Assembly (NCBI GenBank): GCA_012841405.1
Contig: DUUT01000054.1
Span: forward strand, 70,220 to 134,219
Direction of reading: 5' to 3'
DNA: 64,000 nt
From: Chloroflexota bacterium
GTDB lineage: Bacteria > Chloroflexota > Anaerolineae > UBA1429
Numbering within the stretch: the first letter of the stretch is position 1; every line of letters starts with the position of its first letter. This document shows, in pieces, positions 59,221-64,000 of the stretch. The translations under genes and the position numbers were made by a program. The notes beneath the pieces were generated by a model. It searched no databases. It was given only the letters and a program-made list of their open reading frames with translations, and was not told where the DNA came from.

Positions 59221-59585
59221 ACAAAGAACCCCTCGTCCCCTGCGGACCGGCCAGATTGGCCGTTGCAGCGGGACGAGGGGCTGATGTGTTCCCCGTGGTG
59301 CCACCCACCTTAGGAGGCGCTGAAAATCGAGAAACCCGCCGAGACGGGTTCTATCGCGCCAACCTCTCTCTACGGGTACGAGACGTGAGCCATCGACGGC
59401 CAAGCCTGATACCCAGCGCTCAGATAACGGCAGCGTTTCCGGTGCGGACTACTCGGGGCACGCAGCCCCTTTCGGCGCACGACTCGCGGGTCCATTCACT
59501 CGCGCCGTAGGCATCGGACTCTCACCTTGCTCCGACTCTCTGGGCCTCGTTACGCGAGGTACTCTTCCCGGTCCTCATCGTTCAA
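59221..59585 (-). ncRNA. T-box leader (tRNA-Trp-responsive) of trpBA
   Basis: Minus strand: GGGAAGAGUA ... AGAGAG ... GGUGAGAGUCCGAUGCC ... GUGAAUGGACC (UGG at 59492-59494), T-box GGGUGGCACCACGG (59293-59306), terminator CCCCTCGTCCC/GGGACGAGGGG (59229-59280) with TTCTTTGT. Confidence 0.9.
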
Positions 59586-59605
59586 CCTGTGCGATTATAG
59601 GCGGC

Positions 59606-59634
59606 ATCATAGCACGGAGTGGGCCGCGTGTCAA
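59606..59634 (-). promoter_or_regulatory. sigma70 promoter TTGACA-17-TATGAT for the trpBA T-box transcript
   Basis: Near-consensus hexamers with 17-bp spacing just upstream of the T-box stem I. Confidence 0.75.
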
Positions 59635-59752
59635 CGTGGCGTTTCGCGGCGGTTGGTAACCAAGCGCCGCCGCGCCCGCCACGGGTCAAAGGACGCGTCC
59701 CTCCCCCAGGGGCTATGGCACCCCTCGCGGGGAGAGACGCGCTCTCACCGGT

Positions 59753-60598
59753 CTATCCCTTTACGGCGCCGGCGGTGAGGCCCGACACGACAAAGCGCTG
59801 GCCGAGCACATAGAGCACCAGCACGGGGATGCTCATCAGGAAGGCACCGCTCATGATCTCGCCCCACAGGAAGACGTCGCCATAGACGAGGCCGGCCAAA
59901 CCGACTGGCAGCGTCCACAGGTTCTCCGTGTTGTTAAAGATCATGGGCAGCATGTACTGGTTCCACGACAGCGTAAAGGTAAAGATGGCGCATGACACGA
60001 TGCCCGGGCCCGCCAACGGGAGGATCACCTTGTACAGCGCCTGCAGGCGGTTACAGCCGTCGATGAGGGCAGCGTTCTCCAGCTCCATGGGGATGGTGGA
60101 AAAGTACCCCTTGAGCATCCACACGGAGAAGGGGAGCGCTCCCGCCAGGTAGGCGATCACCAGGCAGTGGAGGCTGTTCAGCAGGCCAAGCCGTGCGAGC
60201 ATGACGTACAGCGGGATGAGCGTCATGGTGCCAGGGATGAGATAGGTAAAGAACACTGCACTGGCCATAAAGTCCCGGCCGGGATAGTCGAGGCGTGACA
60301 GGCTATAGCCCGCCAACGAGGCCGCGACGACGGCGATACTCACGGCAACAAAGGCGACGATGAGGCTGTTACGCAGCTGCGTCAGAAAGGGCGTTACCTT
60401 GAACAAGTTCTGGATGTTGGCCACTGTCGGGCTGGTCGTGTAGAGCTTGATGGGTAGCTTGTAGATCTCGCTGGAGGGCTTGAAGCCGGTGAGCAGCATC
60501 CAGTAGATCGGAAAGAGCACGATGAGTAACACGATGCCCATCAGCGTGAGACCGATCGCATGAACGAGGCGCTGCTGGGCGCGGTATCCGATGTGCAT
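59753..60598 (-). CDS. Carbohydrate ABC transporter permease (MalG-like)
   Basis: FPIYWMLLTGFKPSSEIYK, and EENAALIDG-like motif ELENAALIDGCNRLQALYKVILPLAGPG. Confidence 0.9.
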   Translation of the reverse strand: MHIGYRAQQRLVHAIGLTLMGIVLLIVLFPIYWMLLTGFKPSSEIYKLPIKLYTTSPTVANIQNLFKVTPFLTQLRNSLIVAFVAVSIAVVAASLAGYSLSRLDYPGRDFMASAVFFTYLIPGTMTLIPLYVMLARLGLLNSLHCLVIAYLAGALPFSVWMLKGYFSTIPMELENAALIDGCNRLQALYKVILPLAGPGIVSCAIFTFTLSWNQYMLPMIFNNTENLWTLPVGLAGLVYGDVFLWGEIMSGAFLMSIPVLVLYVLGQRFVVSGLTAGAVKG

Positions 60599-60600
60599 CG

Positions 60601-61536
60601 CTACTCCTCCCTCCCCGAGACAGCCTTGACGAGCAGCACGATGAGCACCGAGAAGAACGGCATGAGGAGGACCGGCACTGCCGCCGCCTTGCCCATCTCG
60701 AGACCGATAAAGGCCAACTCGTACGTGATGATCGGGAACGTTTCCGTGGCCTGTGCGGGCCCACCGTGGGTGAGCACCCAGATGCTGGTAAAGTCGTTCG
60801 ACGTCCAGATGAACGAGAGCAGGGTGACGATAAGCATGACCGTGCGCACACCCGGGAGTGTCACGTTCCAGAACGTCTGCCAGCGGTTGGCGCCGTCCAT
60901 GTTGGCCGCCTCATAGACCTCTTCGGGGATCGTCTGGAGGCCGGCCAGCAGGTTGATGGCAAAGAAGGGAAAGCCGCGCCAGATGTTCACGAGGATGATC
61001 GATGGAAAGGCCCATTTGGTGCCTAACCAGTTGATTGGCGAGCCGATGATGCCCAGCTTGAGCAGCACGGTGTTCAGCACGCCATAGATGTCGTTAAACA
61101 TCCACGTCCACAGCAGCACGGTAGCGATCTCGGGCAACGACCAGGGGAGCAACGTGATGCCGCGCGCCAGGCCCCGCCCGCGGAACCGCATGTTCAGCAG
61201 GAGAGCCACACCCATGCCGATGATGAGCTTGATGGCGCACGAGATGGTGGCATAGGAAAAGCCGCGGCCGATCGCTTTGAGCACGCGCGCATCCGTGATG
61301 AGCGTCGCGTAGTTCGCCAGGCCCACAAAGCGGTACTCATCAAAGCCGAGCATCTTGCTGTTAAAGCTGTACCAGATGCCCATGACGGCGGGATAGCCCA
61401 CCATCACCAACAGGATGAGGGCAGCGGGGGCCAAAAAGAGATACCCGATCAGCGTCTGCTCACGGATGCGAATTGGCCGACGCGGCAGTGTCGTTGCCCT
61501 GCCGGCGGGCCCTGCCATCTGATCCATTGACGTCAT
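60601..61536 (-). CDS. Carbohydrate ABC transporter permease (MalF-like)
   Basis: LIGYLFLAPAALILLVMVGYPAVMGIWYSF; EEVYEAANMDGANRWQTFWNVTLPGVR. Confidence 0.9.
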   Translation of the reverse strand: MTSMDQMAGPAGRATTLPRRPIRIREQTLIGYLFLAPAALILLVMVGYPAVMGIWYSFNSKMLGFDEYRFVGLANYATLITDARVLKAIGRGFSYATISCAIKLIIGMGVALLLNMRFRGRGLARGITLLPWSLPEIATVLLWTWMFNDIYGVLNTVLLKLGIIGSPINWLGTKWAFPSIILVNIWRGFPFFAINLLAGLQTIPEEVYEAANMDGANRWQTFWNVTLPGVRTVMLIVTLLSFIWTSNDFTSIWVLTHGGPAQATETFPIITYELAFIGLEMGKAAAVPVLLMPFFSVLIVLLVKAVSGREE

Positions 61537-61628
61537 GCCTCTTCTCCTTGGGTTGCGCCGGTCAGAGCCGAAACGCAGCGGGGCGTCGCGTTGGGCGCCC
61601 CGCTGCAGGTGTCCAAGGCACGCAGGCA

Positions 61629-63041
61629 CTAGATGTTCTCGTACTTGGCCTTCATCTCGGCCATCTCGGCTGCGGCCTCTTCAACGGCCTGCGCCGGGCT
61701 CACCCCACTGAGGGCGACCTTGGCGGCCATGCGGGAGAAGGTCCACTTGCCGCCGATCTCGTCGATCCAGGCGGTGATGGGGCCGGGCTGGTGGGCGAAC
61801 TGGGCATACTGGACCATTGCCGCAGTCGCCTTGTTCCAGGGGTCATCCTGGAAGAACGGATCGCTCTCATAGTTCTTGAGCACCGGGTAGAACATGCCGC
61901 CGGCGGAGCGCAGGTTGTTCGGGTAGCGCTCGGGCGACAGGATCTCGCGGATGATCGCGGCGGCCTGCTCGAAGGACTTGGTGCCCTTCATGATGCCCGC
62001 GGTGGAGCCGCCCTGGTAGGTCTTGGGGCCAGCGGGGCCGGCGGGAGTGGGGCCGACGACTACGTGCTCGGCAAAGCCAGGGTCGTCGGTGCGCATCGAG
62101 TTCAGGATCGAGCCCGAGTTGTAGATGCACGCGCACTGGCCCGCGAGCCAGGCCTTGTTGTTGCCCGTATCGTCCCAGCCGGTGACGGCTTCGGGCATGA
62201 CCTTATGGGTCAGGTAGAGGTCTGTGTACCAGGTGAGCGCGTCGATGCTCTCTTGCGAGTTGAACGCGATCTCACCGTTTTCATCCTGCACCTTGCCGCC
62301 GAACGCCCACAGGAAACCCCAGAAGATGTTGTTGCCGTCGGGCACGTCGGAGAAGGTGTTGCCAAAGCCATAGATGCCACTGGACGGGTCGGTCACCGCC
62401 TTGGTCATCTCGACAAACTCGTCCAGATCCTTGGGCGGGGCCTCATAGCCGGCTTCGGCAAAGATGTCGGCGCGATAGTACATGACCTGAGGCTCGTTGT
62501 GGAAGGGGATGCCCACAGCCTTGCCATCGATCTTGACGTTGGCCTCGTTGGCCTCGAACCATCCACCGCCACTGGCGCCGATCTCTTGGAACAGATCGTC
62601 GACGTCCTCCAGGATGTCCATGGCGCTGTAGCGGGCGACGTTGATGCCGAGGATGATGTCGGGCAGCGTCTTGGCCTCGATGGCGGCGTTCTGCTTCTGC
62701 TGATAGTCGCCCCAGGGGAAGAGCTGGACCTCCGCCTCAAAGTTGTTGCGGGCGGCGGCCAAAAGGACCGAATCGGTAAAATAGTCGTTCTGTGCCTGGA
62801 TAAAGTGCTTCGGCGCCCATACCGTCATCTTGGGGCCGGGATCGGCTGCCTTGATGACCTCTTGCGTGACGATCTTTTCGACCTCGACGGTCTGTTCGAC
62901 GACCTTCTCGACGACCTTTTCGACCTCGACGGTTCGCTCCACGACCTTCTCAACGACCTTGGGCTGGCAGGAGGCCGCGAGAACACCAGCAACCGCAATC
63001 AGGGATCCACGCAAAAACCGACGACGAGAGAGCGCGTTCAT
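61629..63041 (-). CDS. Extracellular solute-binding protein (sugar ABC transporter), Tat-like lipoprotein signal
   Basis: MNALSRRRFLRGSLIAVAGVLAASCQPK (SRRRFLRG plus lipobox-like Cys); VEKVVEKVV repeat; solute-binding fold. Confidence 0.88.
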   Translation of the reverse strand: MNALSRRRFLRGSLIAVAGVLAASCQPKVVEKVVERTVEVEKVVEKVVEQTVEVEKIVTQEVIKAADPGPKMTVWAPKHFIQAQNDYFTDSVLLAAARNNFEAEVQLFPWGDYQQKQNAAIEAKTLPDIILGINVARYSAMDILEDVDDLFQEIGASGGGWFEANEANVKIDGKAVGIPFHNEPQVMYYRADIFAEAGYEAPPKDLDEFVEMTKAVTDPSSGIYGFGNTFSDVPDGNNIFWGFLWAFGGKVQDENGEIAFNSQESIDALTWYTDLYLTHKVMPEAVTGWDDTGNNKAWLAGQCACIYNSGSILNSMRTDDPGFAEHVVVGPTPAGPAGPKTYQGGSTAGIMKGTKSFEQAAAIIREILSPERYPNNLRSAGGMFYPVLKNYESDPFFQDDPWNKATAAMVQYAQFAHQPGPITAWIDEIGGKWTFSRMAAKVALSGVSPAQAVEEAAAEMAEMKAKYENI

Positions 63042-63043
63042 GG

Positions 63044-63124
63044 TCACTCCTTGGATTTCTTGACCGGTGGAACCATGCGTTCCGGTTCATCCGACGACAC
63101 CAACGCGCGGCTCTTCCAGGTCAC
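63044..63124 (-). CDS. Candidate 26-aa upstream ORF
   Basis: AAGGAGGA-GTG ACC TGG...: VTWKSRALVSSDEPERMVPPVKKSKE, stop TGA 2 nt before the SBP ATG. Confidence 0.35.
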   Translation of the reverse strand: MTWKSRALVSSDEPERMVPPVKKSKE

Positions 63125-63240
63125 TCCTCCTTTCCGAATGGTCTTCTGAGCGCAAGCGAATCGATCCTGTTACCGAGAAAGGTGGGCGATTCAGGCAAGC
63201 GCAAAAAGGCACTATCCCCAGACGTCCTGCGGATAGAGAC

Positions 63241-63269
63241 ACCCTATCATGAATGCCATGGGCTGTCAA
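63241..63269 (-). promoter_or_regulatory. Putative promoter TTGACA-17-TAGGGT for the ABC transporter operon
   Basis: Minus strand; perfect -35, weak -10. Confidence 0.45.
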
Positions 63270-63822
63270 CGATCAAACGACATAAACCTGACATCTTGCT
63301 GCCTACCGGGGATGAAAAGCAAGTGACGGGTGGGCTGCAAGACGGGGCTTCCGTAGAGGGCGTGACTGTCTGGGCCCCTGCGGCACTCGGGCGCGAGCCC
63401 GCGCGGCACGCAGGTGAACGGCGCGGAACGTCATCATGGCGTGTCGGCGCGATGGGGCGTTTCGTACCGTGGGGAAATGCAAACGCGCCGGCATGCGCCG
63501 GCGCGCGGTGAATGCGCTCTGCATCGCATGGAAAGGCGCAGAGGGAGCATGGACTGATGCCTGCCTGAACGTGGCGCGACAGTGTCTTTGCAGAGTAGGC
63601 CGGTTCAGATCGGTAGCAACGGCCCACATGATGCCTCCTGGAAAGGAACGCCGCCACCAGCCGAGAGCGGCGATGTAAGCGTAGCACAGTGGAGCGATCC
63701 CGTGTGACGAACACCATGCTGTTGTCAAGTGAGAACGCGATGCGCAAGGCGCTTCGGCAGGTGCTGCCGTCGTGCAGAGCGTCGCAGGCTGAACGATCAG
63801 GTATCTCGCATTATGAAACATG

Positions 63823-63861
63823 AAGCGGCGCGTGTCAAGGTCTGACGCGCGCCGCTTTCCG
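63823..63861. terminator. Strong hairpin AAGCGGCGCGTGTCA-AGGTC-TGACGCGCGCCGCTT
   Basis: About 15-bp stem with one G/T wobble, intergenic. Confidence 0.6.
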
Positions 63862-63890
63862 GTGTACGGGTGCCGAAAACCCCCTGGGCT

Positions 63891-64000
63891 GTGTTTCAAA
63901 AACACCCCCGACGTAGGAACGATGTCGCCCCGAGCGTGAGCGAGGGGCCTTGACTCCCAGCGACAAGGTTTCTCGCCACGCTCAGAACGACGCTATAGTC
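63891..64000 (-). repeat. Interspersed MITE-like repeat, copy 4 (truncated by the window end)
   Basis: Reverse complement of the copy 1-3 sequence: ...GCGTCGTTCTGAGCGTGGCGAGAAACCTTGTCG...GTCAAGGCCCCTCGCTCACGCTCGGGGCGACATCGTTCCTACGTCGGGGG...GAAACACAGCCC. Confidence 0.82.

Noticed and set aside
63303-63905. 200-aa minus-strand ORF
   Set aside because: Arg/Ala/His-rich translation without domain character; crosses strong hairpins and ends near a repeat.

Overview
64 kb GC-rich bacterial chromosomal window with about 50 supportable protein-coding genes. Gene content and architecture (AddAB, VIT/VWA, transglutaminase and DUF58 proteins, YVTN propeller lipoprotein, MalFG-type sugar ABC transporter with a V-E-K repeat lipoprotein) suggest Chloroflexota; that assignment is inference. 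No rRNA, tRNA or CRISPR array was recognised. Best-supported points of interest: (1) an SOS-type mutasome operon imuA-imuB-(DUF6504-like)-dnaE2-(GIY-YIG/DUF123-like), with a near-perfect GAAC-N4-GTTC LexA-like palindrome inside a TTGATT-17-TATAAT promoter; (2) a T-box leader with a likely UGG (Trp) specifier, promoter and terminator upstream of trpBA; (3) an unidentified short structured leader with an intrinsic terminator upstream of secDF; (4) a family of about 127-bp MITE-like interspersed repeats with terminal inverted repeats at four places, two of which supply the stop codon of a neighbouring gene; (5) a one-component regulator architecture, LuxR HTH-TM-Kelch; (6) a deoxynucleoside kinase with a C-terminal segment resembling a degenerate MazG domain, in tandem with a second dNK; (7) an ArsA/Get3-like ATPase, small membrane-associated protein, radical SAM and Hsp70-like gene set. 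All family calls come from reading motifs by eye; no database search was run.
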